NCBI RefSeq assembly: GCF_015158295.1
Contig: NZ_JACDXV010000003.1
Span: 62,001 to 126,000, forward strand
Source: Devosia faecipullorum
Lineage (GTDB): Bacteria > Pseudomonadota > Alphaproteobacteria > Rhizobiales > Devosiaceae
Reading direction: 5' to 3'
Length of the DNA: 64,000 nt
Shown here: piece by piece, positions 36,779-46,339 of the stretch
How positions within the stretch are numbered: the first letter of the stretch is position 1
How the letters are laid out: every line of letters begins with the position of its first letter
Notes under the pieces: model-generated
What the model was told of the DNA's origin: nothing
Seen by the model: only the letters and a program-made list of their open reading frames with translations
The model's database searches: none
Translations under genes and position numbers: made by a program

Positions 36779-37798
36779 ATGACATCAAGCAAACCCAAGA
36801 TCCTGGTCACCAGACGCCTGCCCGAAGCCATCGAAGCGCGCATGGCAACCCTGTTCGAAACCGATGTCAACGAGGCCGATCTGGCGCTCACCCATGAGGA
36901 TATCCTCATGGGCCTCGAGGGCAAGGACGTCCTGGTTTCCACCATTACCGACCGGATCGACGCCGAGCTGATCGCCCGTCTGCCCAAAAGCGTGCGGCTC
37001 ATTGCCCAATTTGGCAATGGGGTCGACAATATCAATCTCGAAGCGGCCTGGGCGGCGGGCCTCACCGTCACCAATACGCCTTCGGTGCTCACCGAGGACA
37101 CTGCCGACATGGCCACAGCGCTAATGCTGGCGCTGCCACGGCGTCTTGTGGAAGGCACGCAGATGCTGTTGCGCGACCGGGCCTGGGCCGGCTGGTCGCC
37201 CACGTCAATGCTCGGCCATCGCCTGCGCGGCAAGATGCTGGGCATAGTGGGCATGGGGCGGATCGGCACCGCCGTCGCCAATCGGGCGCGGGCCTTCGGG
37301 CTTTCCATCCATTATTATTCCCGCAATCGCCGTCCTCCCGGCATCGAAACGCCACTGGGCGCCACCTATTGGGACGATCTCGGCGCCATGCTGGCCGCAG
37401 TGGACATCGTCTCGCTCCATACCCCGCTGACCCGCGACACGCACCGCATCCTTTCCGCCAGGCAGCTTGCCTCCATGAAAAAGGGCGCGCACCTGATCAA
37501 TGTCAGCCGCCCCGAATTGCTGGATGAAGAAGCACTGATCGCCCAATTGGAAGCCGGCCATCTTGCCGGCGCCGCCCTCGACGTCTTCGACAATACCAAT
37601 GGCATCAATCCGCGCCTTCTGGCACTAGCCGAGGCCGGGCGGGTGGTGCTTACCGCCCATATGGCCTCGGCGACGCTGGAGGCGCGCGTCGAGATGGGCG
37701 AGGCAGTGATCGTCAATATCCGCACCTTCATGGACGGACACCAGCCGCCCCACCGCCTGCTCCCCGAAACCCCGATTCCCCGCGCGGCGCGCGCCTGA
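36779..37798 (+). CDS. D-isomer-specific 2-hydroxyacid dehydrogenase (glyoxylate/hydroxypyruvate reductase-like)
   Basis: About 339 residues. The dinucleotide site is MLGIVGMGRIGTAVA. The catalytic arginine sits in NVSRPELLDEEAL and the catalytic histidine in LTAHMASATLEARVEMG, with a conserved LFGNGV-like segment, AQFGNGVDNINLEAA. NRR after the second strand suggests NADP preference. It probably reduces glyoxylate or hydroxypyruvate. The ATG at 36779 was chosen (MTSSKPKILVTRRLP); an upstream ATG at 36725 would add 18 residues. Confidence 0.9.
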   Translation: MTSSKPKILVTRRLPEAIEARMATLFETDVNEADLALTHEDILMGLEGKDVLVSTITDRIDAELIARLPKSVRLIAQFGNGVDNINLEAAWAAGLTVTNTPSVLTEDTADMATALMLALPRRLVEGTQMLLRDRAWAGWSPTSMLGHRLRGKMLGIVGMGRIGTAVANRARAFGLSIHYYSRNRRPPGIETPLGATYWDDLGAMLAAVDIVSLHTPLTRDTHRILSARQLASMKKGAHLINVSRPELLDEEALIAQLEAGHLAGAALDVFDNTNGINPRLLALAEAGRVVLTAHMASATLEARVEMGEAVIVNIRTFMDGHQPPHRLLPETPIPRAARA

Positions 37799-37928
37799 CT
37801 GTTGCAGCATTTCCGCAGCCAGACGGGCTTTGCAACAGTGCCGGATCGATCTGCTTGCGCGGCGCGGTTTTCAACCCTAATGGTCGGCCTGTCCGCTCCG
37901 GCACGGGGGCATGCCAGAGGCGGATGCC

Positions 37929-37947
37929 ACGAGGCTGATCGCCTCGT
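37929..37947 (+). terminator. Hairpin after the 2-hydroxyacid dehydrogenase gene
   Basis: 7-bp stem ACGAGGC/GCCTCGT with loop TGATC, followed by CCTTTGGGTTT. It could be a weak terminator, or a hairpin close to the ribosome-binding site of the next gene. Confidence 0.35.
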
Positions 37948-37969
37948 CCTTTGGGTTTAGGAGAGCCCT

Positions 37970-38629
37970 GTGTCGAAGACCAGATCCGCCATAATTTTCC
38001 TGGCAGGCGCCATGCTTGCGCTGCCCGCCACTGCCCAGCAGGACGCCGCGCCGCTCGTGGTCGATGGCGAACAGCTGGTATTGAGCGCGCTCGGGCAGGA
38101 TCTTGCCCTGCCATTGCCGAATTGGGGGGAATTGGACGGCGCCACGCCAGCAAATCTGCTCGACCTGGTCTCGGTCTATTTTCGCGAAGACGCCGGGCAG
38201 GCGCGGCTCGAAATCTATCCACGCGGCGAGGGCGAGGCGCTCTGGACCCGGCTTTATGGGGCACGTTTGTTCGATCAGCCAGGACTTGCGCTGACCAATC
38301 TGCGCTCGGTGATTGTCGACGTCTATGCGCGCGCCTGCCGCCCCGACAGCGTGGCCCTGTTCCAGCTCGAAGCCGACAATGGCGACGCTATTCCTCCGCT
38401 GGGCTTTGTCTGCGGCGCCTATCGCGACCTGCCCGGCTATGCCGGACAGGGCGAAGTGATGGTCATGGGCTTTTCCAAATCCGACAAGGGCGTGGCCATT
38501 GTCTATGAGGAATGGCGGGGCAAAGCCTTCGATCCGGCGGATTCTGACACCTGGCCGGTCTCAACCGAGCAGATCGAGGCGCGGATCGCCCAGTTCAAGG
38601 CCGAGGCGTCATTGACGCCGGTGGATTGA
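37970..38629 (+). CDS. Secreted protein of unknown function
   Basis: 219 residues starting at GTG with GGAGAG upstream. A signal peptide (MSKTRSAIIFLAGAMLALPATAQ) indicates export. The mature part has a pair of cysteines (YARACRPDS, LGFVCGAY) that could form a disulfide. I do not recognise a family. It lies just before rbfA on the same strand, but its job is not implied by that. Confidence 0.8.
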   Translation: MSKTRSAIIFLAGAMLALPATAQQDAAPLVVDGEQLVLSALGQDLALPLPNWGELDGATPANLLDLVSVYFREDAGQARLEIYPRGEGEALWTRLYGARLFDQPGLALTNLRSVIVDVYARACRPDSVALFQLEADNGDAIPPLGFVCGAYRDLPGYAGQGEVMVMGFSKSDKGVAIVYEEWRGKAFDPADSDTWPVSTEQIEARIAQFKAEASLTPVD

Positions 38630-38662
38630 CGCCGCCCTCCTTAGGCCGTAAGCCGCTTTCCC

Positions 38663-39076
38663 ATGAAAAAAGACCCAAAAGCCGCCGGCCCCAGCCAGCG
38701 CATGCTGCGCGTCGGAGAACTGGTCCGCCATGCTCTGGCGGCGCTGTTCGCGCGCGGCGAAATCGAGGATGAGGCCTTGCGCGGCGCGGTAGTGACCGTG
38801 CCCGAGGTGCGCATGACCCCCGACCTCAAGCTCGCCAATGCCTATGTCATGCCGCTGGGCGGCATGCATGCCGAAGAGATCGTCGCCGCGCTCAACCGGC
38901 ACCGCAAGTTCATCCGCGGCCGCATTGCCCCGCAGATCGATCTCAAATACGCGCCCGAGGTCCGCTTTTTCGTAGACGACACTTTCGAGGAAGCCGGCCG
39001 CATCGACGCGCTGCTGCGCTCTGACCGGGTCAAGCGCGATCTCGATGACGACAGCGACGAAACCAGCGAAGACTGA
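38663..39076 (+). CDS. rbfA: 30S ribosome-binding factor RbfA
   Basis: 137 residues with the KH-like RbfA fold: [18 protein letters not shown] at the start, [24 protein letters not shown], and [26 protein letters not shown] near the end. It assists late 30S maturation and cold adaptation. An acidic tail ([10 protein letters not shown]) follows. It overlaps truB by 32 bp. Confidence 0.95.
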   Translation: MKKDPKAAGPSQRMLRVGELVRHALAALFARGEIEDEALRGAVVTVPEVRMTPDLKLANAYVMPLGGMHAEEIVAALNRHRKFIRGRIAPQIDLKYAPEVRFFVDDTFEEAGRIDALLRSDRVKRDLDDDSDETSED

Positions 39077-39992
39077 TTCAACCTTGACGCAAGCCAAGTC
39101 GAAAAAGCGCGCCATCTCCGGATGGATCGTGCTCAACAAGCCCTATGACATGACCTCCACCCAGGCGGTGGGCAAGGTGCGCTGGCTGTTTTCCGCCGCC
39201 AAGGCGGGCCATGCCGGCACGCTCGATCCGCTGGCGACGGGCATATTGCCCATTGCGCTGGGCGAGGCGACCAAGGCCGTGCCCCAGGTCCAGGACGGCA
39301 CCAAGATCTATCGGTTCACCATTGGCTGGGGCAAGGCCACTTCCACCGATGACATCGAGGGCGAAGTCATCGCGACGTCAGAGGTGCGGCCGGAGCGGGC
39401 AGCGCTCGAAACGGTGCTGCCGCGCTTTACCGGCACGATCATGCAGCGCCCTCCCGCTTTTTCCGCGATCAAGGTCGATGGCGAACGGGCCTATGATCTG
39501 GCCCGTGCCGGCGAGCAGGTGGAACTGGTGGCCCGCCCCGTCGATATCGACGCTATCGAGCTGGTCGAACATGGCAGCGAGAGCACCATTCTCGAGGTCA
39601 CCTGCGGCAAGGGCACCTATGTGCGGGCGCTGGCGCGCGACATTGCCGAGGCCCTCGGCACGTTTGGCCACGTCACCAGCCTGCACCGCGCGGCGGTCGG
39701 CCCGTTCACCGACGCCAATGCCGTGACCATCGAAGCGCTGGAGGCGGCGGAGGCCGGGCCGGCGCGGGATGCACTGATGGCGCCGCTGGAGCTGGGATTG
39801 GCCGACCTGCCGGAAATCCGGCTCGATGCCAGCCAGGCCAATGCGGTGAGCCATGGCAATGCCGTCTTGCTGACCGGCGCGGGGGCGCCGGTGTCGGAGG
39901 ACGAGTGCTGGGTCAGTTTCAAGGGGAAGGTGCTGGCGACCGGCGCGGTCGAGTTCGGCCAGTTCAAGCCCCGGCGCGTCTTCAACCTCTGA
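39045..39992 (+). CDS. truB: tRNA pseudouridine(55) synthase TruB
   Basis: 315 residues. The motif [23 protein letters not shown] contains the catalytic aspartate, and [20 protein letters not shown] and [20 protein letters not shown] follow. It converts U55 in the T-loop of tRNAs. The ATG at 39045 overlaps the end of rbfA; a TTG at 39084 is an alternative start. The rbfA-truB pair is the usual one, but no rpsO or infB is adjacent. Confidence 0.95.
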   Translation: MTTATKPAKTDSTLTQAKSKKRAISGWIVLNKPYDMTSTQAVGKVRWLFSAAKAGHAGTLDPLATGILPIALGEATKAVPQVQDGTKIYRFTIGWGKATSTDDIEGEVIATSEVRPERAALETVLPRFTGTIMQRPPAFSAIKVDGERAYDLARAGEQVELVARPVDIDAIELVEHGSESTILEVTCGKGTYVRALARDIAEALGTFGHVTSLHRAAVGPFTDANAVTIEALEAAEAGPARDALMAPLELGLADLPEIRLDASQANAVSHGNAVLLTGAGAPVSEDECWVSFKGKVLATGAVEFGQFKPRRVFNL

Positions 39993-40001
39993 CCGTCGTT
40001 T

Positions 40002-40466
40002 TCAGCGCAGACCGGGATCCATCAGCCCATGGATGCGATCCGCGCCCAGCCGTGCCAGCTTGAGCATCAGCGCCTTGCGGCGCGCCGGAGCCAGGGGCGT
40101 ATCGGGACTATCGCGCAGGATGGCTCCATCATGGCCATCGGCGACGATCAATCCCTCGCTGTCCGGAAAGATCGCCGCATCCAGTTCCGGCGGCTTGGCA
40201 AAGAAGAACTTGTCGGAAAATTCCCTGTATTCGGGCCATTTTCGGTCCACCTGGAAGTCGATCAGGCTCGACTTGATCTCGATGATCCAGATTTCGCCCT
40301 TGGGGCCGACCGCCAGGATATCGGCGCGGCGACCATTGGCCAGCGGCACTTCGGCATAGCACGCCATGTCATGGCGCTCGCGCAACATGCGCATGGCGCC
40401 GCGCTGTACCCGCAATGCCGTCGCCGATTGGCGCAGATCGACAAGGGGTTCGCGCCCGTCACCCAT
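40002..40466 (-). CDS. mmcB: MmcB-family DNA repair protein
   Basis: About 154 residues. The nuclease-like core shows EVPLANGRRADILAVGPKGEIWIIEIKSS, matching the D...E-x-K pattern of restriction-endonuclease-like folds. This is the MmcB/DUF4440-unrelated small protein found in the alphaproteobacterial SOS regulon and linked to ImuABC-type mutagenesis. The ATG at 40466 overlaps the end of the upstream MFS gene by 8 bp, so it is last in a three-gene minus-strand operon. Confidence 0.85.
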   Translation of the reverse strand: MGDGREPLVDLRQSATALRVQRGAMRMLRERHDMACYAEVPLANGRRADILAVGPKGEIWIIEIKSSLIDFQVDRKWPEYREFSDKFFFAKPPELDAAIFPDSEGLIVADGHDGAILRDSPDTPLAPARRKALMLKLARLGADRIHGLMDPGLR

Positions 40467-41649
40467 TGGGGCCCAAAGGCTCGGGCGGCAGGCCCACCGG
40501 CGCCTCGATCTTGCGCTCGCCCAGTGCAAAGCTCGAAGCCCAGAGGCCGGCCAGAAGCAAGGGCAGGCAGATGAGGTATGAGGCCCTGATATTGATGAAT
40601 TCGGCCACGAAGCCGAGCAGTGGCGGTGCCAAGAAGAACACCACGAAACTCACCTGGCCGAGCGCGGCGACATTGACGGCTGCGGGCCGGTCGGTGCGCT
40701 GGGCCGCCGCCGATACGGCCAGCGGATAGACCGCCGAGCAGCCTGCGCCCATCAGCGCAAATCCAAGCAAGGCCAGTTCCGGACCCGGCGCGGCGCCCAC
40801 AAGCAGCGCCCCGAAACTGGCCAGGGTCAGCATGACCATGGCCACATTGCGCGGTCCGAAACGGGCGACGATGGGGTCGGCAGTCAGCCGCATCAGCGCC
40901 ATGAAGAAGGCGAAGAGCGTGAGCCCCATGCCGCCCACAAAGGGCTCGGCGGCGAATACGTCGCGCATGTAGATGGCCGACCAGTCGATACCGGCCCCCT
41001 CGACGAGGAAAGCAGCAAAACCGATGAGGCAAAGCGGCAGCAGCCCGATCGTGGGAAAGGCGAAACGGTGCTCGCTCGTCCCTTGCCCGGTGCGAACGGG
41101 CCGGGGCTCGTTGCTGGCACCGTAGATCAGGTAGCCGCCGATGCCGACGACAACAATGGCGACGATGCCCATATGCATGCCGGCGGACAGGCCCGATTGG
41201 CGGATCATGGCGCCAAACAGGGCGGTGATGAAGAAACCGACGCTCCAGAAACCATGGGCCCGGTTCATGAAGCGCTTGCCGGTCCGGGTCTCCAGCCGAT
41301 CGATCTCGACATTGAGATTGATTTCCAGCGCTCCCGACAACAGCCCGACGATGAATAGGACGCCGAACATGGCAGGGGCATTGGGCAGCCAGGGAATGGT
41401 GGCAAAAAGGATCGCCGGGCCGAGCGTGGTGAAAAATGCCGTGGTGCGGAAACCCAGCCGGTCGATGATCGGCGCCCCGATGGTGAGGGAAATGAGCGAG
41501 CCGATGGCCATGCCGATCATGGTGAGGCCGAGCTGGCCTTCGCTGACCCCGAGATGAGTCTGAATATCGGGCAGGCGCGCCATCAGCGCCCCGGTGGTGA
41601 CCGCGAAGAAGAAGAAGCAGGCATAGATGCGGTGCTGAGGCGCGATCAT
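40459..41649 (-). CDS. MFS transporter
   Basis: 396 residues with 12 predicted membrane segments in two six-helix halves. Landmarks are MARLPDIQTHLGVSEGQLGLTMIGMAIGSLIS, RAHGFWSVGFF and VEGAGIDWSAIYMRDVF, shared with the adjacent downstream-coordinate paralogue. Solute unknown; the family includes sugar and drug exporters of the YbjJ type. It overlaps the paralogue by 4 bp. Confidence 0.88.
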   Translation of the reverse strand: MIAPQHRIYACFFFFAVTTGALMARLPDIQTHLGVSEGQLGLTMIGMAIGSLISLTIGAPIIDRLGFRTTAFFTTLGPAILFATIPWLPNAPAMFGVLFIVGLLSGALEINLNVEIDRLETRTGKRFMNRAHGFWSVGFFITALFGAMIRQSGLSAGMHMGIVAIVVVGIGGYLIYGASNEPRPVRTGQGTSEHRFAFPTIGLLPLCLIGFAAFLVEGAGIDWSAIYMRDVFAAEPFVGGMGLTLFAFFMALMRLTADPIVARFGPRNVAMVMLTLASFGALLVGAAPGPELALLGFALMGAGCSAVYPLAVSAAAQRTDRPAAVNVAALGQVSFVVFFLAPPLLGFVAEFINIRASYLICLPLLLAGLWASSFALGERKIEAPVGLPPEPLGPNG

Positions 41650-42818
41650 GGCGTTGCCGTTCTGGTCACGGGCCGTGGCGCCAGCACATGGGCAGTGGCG
41701 AGGCCCAGCGCCACCAGCGGCAGGCCGACGCCAAAGGTCCATTGGATGCCGTAATGCTCGGCGATGAGGCCAAGAAGCGGCGGGCCAAGCAGGAAGGCGG
41801 TGAAGGAGAATTGCGCCAGCGCGGCGACATTGATCGCCGCCGGACGATCGGTGCGCTGCGCGGCAGCGGACATGGCGAGCGGAAAGAGGGCGCTGGAGCC
41901 GATGCCGATCATGGCAAAGCCGAGATAGGCGGCCCAGGCCGATGGCGCCAGGAACACGATGACGACGCCGATGCCCAGAATGCACAGCAAAATGCGCGCC
42001 ACCCGCACCGGGCTAAGGCGATCGACGAAGCCATCGGCGAAGAAGCGGGCAAAGGCCTGAGAGCCTGCAACAATTGCCACGGCAAAGCCGGCCCAGAAGG
42101 GTTCGGCGCCGAAAATGTCGCGCATATAAATGGCCGACCAGTCGATGCCGGCGCCCTCCATCAGCATGGCCGAGAGGCAGACCCCGACCAGCAGCATGAT
42201 GGCGGTTGTCGGCCGGGCAAGGCGGGGCGTTTCATCGGTGCTGGACGTCGCCCGGTGCGGCGCGGGCTGAAATTGACCAAGGATAACAAGGGTCGCGACG
42301 AGCACGACGGGGATCATCGCGATGAGGTGAAGCTGGGGCGAGACGCCCATTTGCGCGACTAAGGCGCCGACCATGCCGGCGGAGAAAAAACCCAGGCTCC
42401 AGAAGGCGTGGGCGCGGCTCATGATGCGCTTGCCGACGGCGTGTTCCACCCGGTCGGCCTCGATATTGATGATGATTTCGATGGCGCCGATGGTGAGGCC
42501 CACCGGGATCAAAAGCAGAAAGAACATCAGCGGCCCATTGGCCCACATGGCCAGCGCATAGAGCATGGAGAGCAACGGAATGGCGAAAAGCAGCGTGCGC
42601 CGATAGCCGATCCGCTCGATGATGCGACCGGCAAAAGTCAATGAAATCAAGGTGCCTACGGCCGAACCGACCAGGGCCAGGCCCAGCTGGCCCTCGCCCA
42701 CACCCATGGCGCGCTGGATGTCGGGCAGGCGGGGAAACATCGAGCCCATACAGAATGAATAAACGAAAAACGCCCCAAAGACCTTAATCTGGGGCGACAG
42801 GGCTAGGCCGAATCGCAT
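41646..42818 (-). CDS. MFS transporter, tandem paralogue
   Basis: 390 residues with 12 membrane segments. It shares FPRLPDIQRAMGVGEGQLGLALVGSAVGTLIS, RAHAFWSLGFF and MEGAGIDWSAIYMRDIF with the neighbouring transporter, indicating tandem duplication followed by divergence. It is first in the operon. The pair might form a heterodimer or have split specificities, but neither has been shown. Confidence 0.88.
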   Translation of the reverse strand: MRFGLALSPQIKVFGAFFVYSFCMGSMFPRLPDIQRAMGVGEGQLGLALVGSAVGTLISLTFAGRIIERIGYRRTLLFAIPLLSMLYALAMWANGPLMFFLLLIPVGLTIGAIEIIINIEADRVEHAVGKRIMSRAHAFWSLGFFSAGMVGALVAQMGVSPQLHLIAMIPVVLVATLVILGQFQPAPHRATSSTDETPRLARPTTAIMLLVGVCLSAMLMEGAGIDWSAIYMRDIFGAEPFWAGFAVAIVAGSQAFARFFADGFVDRLSPVRVARILLCILGIGVVIVFLAPSAWAAYLGFAMIGIGSSALFPLAMSAAAQRTDRPAAINVAALAQFSFTAFLLGPPLLGLIAEHYGIQWTFGVGLPLVALGLATAHVLAPRPVTRTATP

Positions 42819-43093
42819 GTCTGGAAATGCTCAAAAGATCAGTCCGCGCCAGACTAGGATATTTTCGCCGGGCTGAGAATGGGCTTGTTGTAACGATGCC
42901 AATGATGACGCGAGGGCGGTATAGCGGTGGCTTTTCGCGCCCCGATCAGCAGCACACTGACCCCGTTTCGTCGCCGCAAGGAGCGATTGGTTAACAGACT
43001 GCCAACACCAATCCGCCGGTGGCGCGACGGCAAGAAAAAAGGACCGCCCCACGGAAGGGGGCAGCCCTTTGCAACGTCCCGGGAGGAGACGGA

Positions 43094-43447
43094 TTATCCT
43101 TCGGCAATGCACACAGTGGTGACGCCGCGATTGCGGAAGCCGAGCGCGGTGGCTGCGGCCTTGGAAAGATCGATGATACGCTTGCCGTGGAACGGGCCGC
43201 GGTCATTGATGGTGACTTCGACGGAATTTCCGGTCCGTTGGTCGACGACTTCGACCTTGGTGCCGAATGGCAGGGTACGATGCGCCGCCGTCATGGCGTT
43301 CTCGTTGAAGGTTTCGCCCGATGCGGCCTTTTTCCCATGGAAACCGGGGCCGTACCAGGAAGCGCCGCCACATTGGGCATAGGCTGCACTGGAAAAACTC
43401 AAGACACTTGCAGCACAGATGGCGGCGATAACGGCTTTCTTAGTCAA
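43094..43447 (-). CDS. rlpA: RlpA-like double-psi beta-barrel protein
   Basis: About 117 residues: signal peptide (KKAVIAAICAASVLSFSSAAYAQ) followed by a double-psi beta-barrel (GGASWYGPGFHGKKAASGETFNENAMTAAHRTLPFGTKVEV...INDRGPFHGKRIIDLSKAAATALG). RlpA proteins cleave naked glycan strands at the septum. No SPOR domain is present, so this short form may act differently. The TTG at 43447 has AGGA just upstream and opens the signal peptide; the frame runs further to 43525. Confidence 0.87.
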   Translation of the reverse strand: MTKKAVIAAICAASVLSFSSAAYAQCGGASWYGPGFHGKKAASGETFNENAMTAAHRTLPFGTKVEVVDQRTGNSVEVTINDRGPFHGKRIIDLSKAAATALGFRNRGVTTVCIAEG

Positions 43448-43885
43448 TGATCCTGGCTCACTGATGTTGATGATGCCGGGGGTCTTAAGGAGGACGCCGG
43501 GCCACAATGTGAGCAAAACCGGCACTTTCGGCCGCCGGGGGCCGATTGTTGCGCCTTTGCCGCAGGTGGAAAGCGGAAAACTGTTAACTTTAACAGCCCG
43601 AGTCTTGGAAAATGTAGAAATCGAATCCGCGAGTCAGACGAATCATTATTGCCAGACTGCTGGATTCAACCGGACTCGAGAACCAGTTTGCGACCTGTGG
43701 CCGATAGGCAACGGTTCCGGCAAAGCTGACCTGTTCTGCGCTTTTTGCGGGTTCCCCGGTGGAAAAGTGCCGGAATTCCGGCCTTGCGGACCGGGTTTGG
43801 GGCGGGAATGTGGCGGAAAGACTGGCGCGCTTGCGCGGTCGCCACAGGTTCGTCCGGCAATCCATTAGTTGGATCGGTGAACTGG

Positions 43886-43908
43886 ATTGCCCGGACAAGC
43901 CGGGCAAT
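43886..43908. repeat. Dispersed hairpin repeat, copy 1
   Basis: ATTGCCCGG-ACAAG-CCGGGCAAT, a 9-bp perfect inverted repeat with a 5-nt loop, flanked by CTGG and GACG. The same unit with compensated arms occurs at 46340-46362, which marks it as a REP-like family. Confidence 0.7.
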
Positions 43909-43987
43909 GACGATAGAAGGGAGGCGTTCGGGCCAGACCGGGACACGCCGGGCAAGGGCGAGGGGCAGACATGGGGCACGCGGCTAC

Positions 43988-44018
43988 AAAAAGGGCGATG
44001 GCACAGCCACCGCCCTTT
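43988..44018 (-). terminator. Terminator of the peroxiredoxin gene
   Basis: Stem AAAGGGCG/CGCCCTTT (43990-43997 with 44011-44018), followed on the minus strand by a run of five T. It lies about 25 bp beyond the stop codon. Confidence 0.75.
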
Positions 44019-44042
44019 CGGTCACGGAGATGTCGGGATGGA

Positions 44043-44678
44043 TCAGCCCTTGGGCTGGGCCACGATGCGCAGATAGGGCTTGAGCTCTTTCCAGCCCTCG
44101 GGGAACTTGGTCTTGGCGTCTTCATTGGAGACGGAGGGGACGATGATGACGTCCTCGCCATTCTCCCAATTGACCGGGGTAGCCACCTGATGCCTGGCGG
44201 TGAGCTGGAGGCTGTCGATGACGCGCAGCACTTCATTGAAATTGCGGCCGGTGGACGCGGGATATTCGATCTTGAGCTTGACCTTCTTGTCCGGCCCGAT
44301 GACGAAGACCGAGCGCACGGTCAGCGTGTTGTCGGCATTGGGATGGATCATGTCATAGAGACGGGCCACCTCGCCCTTGGGATCGGCCAGGAGCGGGAAA
44401 TTGAGCGCGGTGCCCTGCGTCTCCTCGATGTCGCCGACCCAGCGGCGGTGATCCTCGATCGGGTCGACCGAAAGGCCCAGAACCTTGACGCCGCGCTTTT
44501 CGAATTCGGGCTTGAGCTTGGCGGTAAAGCCCAGTTCGGTGGTGCAGACGGGGGTGAAATTGCGCGGATGGCTGAACAAGACCGCCCATGAACCATCGAT
44601 GTAATCGTGGAAATGGATATTGCCCTCGGTGGATTCGAGGGTGAAATCGGGGGCGGTGTCGCCAATCAGGATAGCCAT
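44043..44678 (-). CDS. 1-Cys peroxiredoxin (Prx6 type)
   Basis: 211 residues. Thioredoxin fold with peroxidatic cysteine in SHPRNFTPVCTTE and the characteristic Prx6 C-terminal extension (SNEDAKTKFPEGWKELKPYLRI). No resolving cysteine is apparent, so an external reductant is required. It detoxifies hydrogen and lipid peroxides in the cytoplasm. The ATG at 44678 has AAGGAAGA upstream. Confidence 0.95.
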   Translation of the reverse strand: MAILIGDTAPDFTLESTEGNIHFHDYIDGSWAVLFSHPRNFTPVCTTELGFTAKLKPEFEKRGVKVLGLSVDPIEDHRRWVGDIEETQGTALNFPLLADPKGEVARLYDMIHPNADNTLTVRSVFVIGPDKKVKLKIEYPASTGRNFNEVLRVIDSLQLTARHQVATPVNWENGEDVIIVPSVSNEDAKTKFPEGWKELKPYLRIVAQPKG

Positions 44679-44840
44679 TATCGTCTTCCTTGCCCGCCAA
44701 TGCGGGTCCATATGCACTTCAGTCAGAATATCGTGCTCAAAGCCACTGGTTGAAGCGGCCGGGAGCGGAATGGTTTTGCCTTGTTTGCCGCCGGTTGGGC
44801 AAGCCTTTGCCGGCAGATCGGGCGTGGCGAAACGCCTCGA

Positions 44841-45371
44841 TTATTCGCCCTGCACCATGACCGAGTCCTGAACGGGCTTGGCCGCGGGGGCGCCCCGCGT
44901 CCAGGTCACGTCCTGTCCGCCAAGGGGAATGACCGAAAGGCTCATCTTGCCTGAACCCTGCTGCAATTGGCGGGCATGGGCGAGATAGATCAGCGCATTG
45001 TTATTGGCATCGTAGATGCGGGTGACGCGCAGCGATTTCCAGATCAGCGAACGGCCCTGCTGGAAGATTTCCTGGCCGCCGGCGCTGGTGCGGATATTGC
45101 CGATGGTGATGGGACCGGTCGCCGAGCAATCGAGCGCCGAATAGGAGGGATCCTCGAACCAATTGCCCTGGCTGATCCGATCGATGAAGGAGCGGTTGAA
45201 GAAGGCCAGATGGCAGACGACGCCGTCCACGTCGGGATCGGCCAGCGCCTCGATGGAAATGTCATTGCCGGTCCAGTCCACGCCGACATTGCCCACTTCC
45301 CCACCCCGTCCGCAGGCGGCCAGCGCCAGCGCGGCAAAGGCGATGATGGCGAAACGGGCGGTTCTTCGCAT
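44841..45371 (-). CDS. creA: CreA-family lipoprotein
   Basis: 176 residues. A lipobox (LALAAC) near residue 20 predicts a lipid-anchored protein. The mature part matches the CreA family (VDWTGNDISIEALADPDVDGVVCHLAFF...DPSYSALDCSATGPI). The function is not established; the family is widespread in proteobacteria and often near creB in enterobacteria, which is not seen here. Confidence 0.88.
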   Translation of the reverse strand: MRRTARFAIIAFAALALAACGRGGEVGNVGVDWTGNDISIEALADPDVDGVVCHLAFFNRSFIDRISQGNWFEDPSYSALDCSATGPITIGNIRTSAGGQEIFQQGRSLIWKSLRVTRIYDANNNALIYLAHARQLQQGSGKMSLSVIPLGGQDVTWTRGAPAAKPVQDSVMVQGE

Positions 45372-45429
45372 GGCAATCTCCAGATGTTGACCAACAGATG
45401 GGGTGCGAAAGGGCCGCTGGCAAGCCCGT

Positions 45430-46251
45430 TCAGGTCCGCATGCGGGTATCCATCACCCGCTCCAGCCAGCGCACCAGCAGGGAAAGCGAAATGGTCATGG
45501 TGAGATAAAGGAAGGCGACGACATTATAGGTCTCGAAAAACAGAAAGCTTGATGACGCGGAAAGCTTGCCCAACAAGGTGATGTCCTGCACCCCCAGGGC
45601 CGAGACCAGCGCCGAATCCTTGACCATGGAAACAAAGTCATTGCCCAGCGGCGGCAGGATGGTGCGCAGGGCCTGAGGAAAGATGATGAAGCGGAAGCAA
45701 TGAAAGCGGCTGAGCCCCAGCGAGCGCGCCGCCTCGATCTGGCCGCGCCCCACCGCCTCGATGCCGGCGCGGAAAATCTCGGCGATGAAGGCCGAATAGC
45801 AGATGGTGAGCGCGAAAATGGCGCGCCAGACGAAATCGAAGCCGCGCACGCTGGCCTGGGGAAGAAGGCCCCATTCGATCAGCGGCGCGAAGAACCAGTT
45901 GAAGCCGGCGACCATGGCGGGGGCGGCGACGAAGGCGATGTAGAAGAGAAAGACCAGGATGGGGATGCCACGGATGATCTCCACATAGAAGGTGGCGATT
46001 TCGCGCAGCACCCGGATCGGGGAGGTGCGGGCCAAGGCGACCAGGAGGCCAAGCAGGGTGGCCGCGATGAAGGCGACGAAGGTGACCCAGAGCGTGGTCA
46101 GCACGCCCCCCGACAGGGTGCGGAAAATGTCGGCATAGGTCTGGTTGGCGGTGATGGCCCAGAGCCCGATGACAAACAGCAACAGGATGGCCAGCAGCCA
46201 ATAGGGCAGGCGGGCAAAAAGAGACGGACGGCGGTGCGGGCGAGAGGTCAT
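45430..46251 (-). CDS. Polar amino acid ABC transporter permease
   Basis: 273 residues, with a hydrophobic N-terminal segment before the normal domain. Typical elements are EIIRGIPILVFLFYIAF and the docking loop EAARSLGLSRFHCFRFIIFPQALRTILPP. It pairs with the binding protein at 46393-47181. No ATPase gene is adjacent, so it must borrow one or use one elsewhere. Confidence 0.92.
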   Translation of the reverse strand: MTSRPHRRPSLFARLPYWLLAILLLFVIGLWAITANQTYADIFRTLSGGVLTTLWVTFVAFIAATLLGLLVALARTSPIRVLREIATFYVEIIRGIPILVFLFYIAFVAAPAMVAGFNWFFAPLIEWGLLPQASVRGFDFVWRAIFALTICYSAFIAEIFRAGIEAVGRGQIEAARSLGLSRFHCFRFIIFPQALRTILPPLGNDFVSMVKDSALVSALGVQDITLLGKLSASSSFLFFETYNVVAFLYLTMTISLSLLVRWLERVMDTRMRT

Positions 46252-46339
46252 GAGGCGGACTGGAAGGCGGCGAGCGCCGAACTCTTGATAAAAGTCACCA
46301 AAGGGCTTGCCCCGCTGGTCCAGGCTCGTTGCGCGCTGG

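Larger units (their letters stand above)
43448..44042. other. 595-bp non-coding interval with a repeat and terminator
   Basis: No gene supported. It lies between the starts of the RlpA-like gene and the end of the peroxiredoxin gene. It contains an ATTGCC-type hairpin repeat (43886-43908), a half-copy near 43940-43966 (CCGGGACACGCCGGGC) and the peroxiredoxin terminator. Confidence 0.6.
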
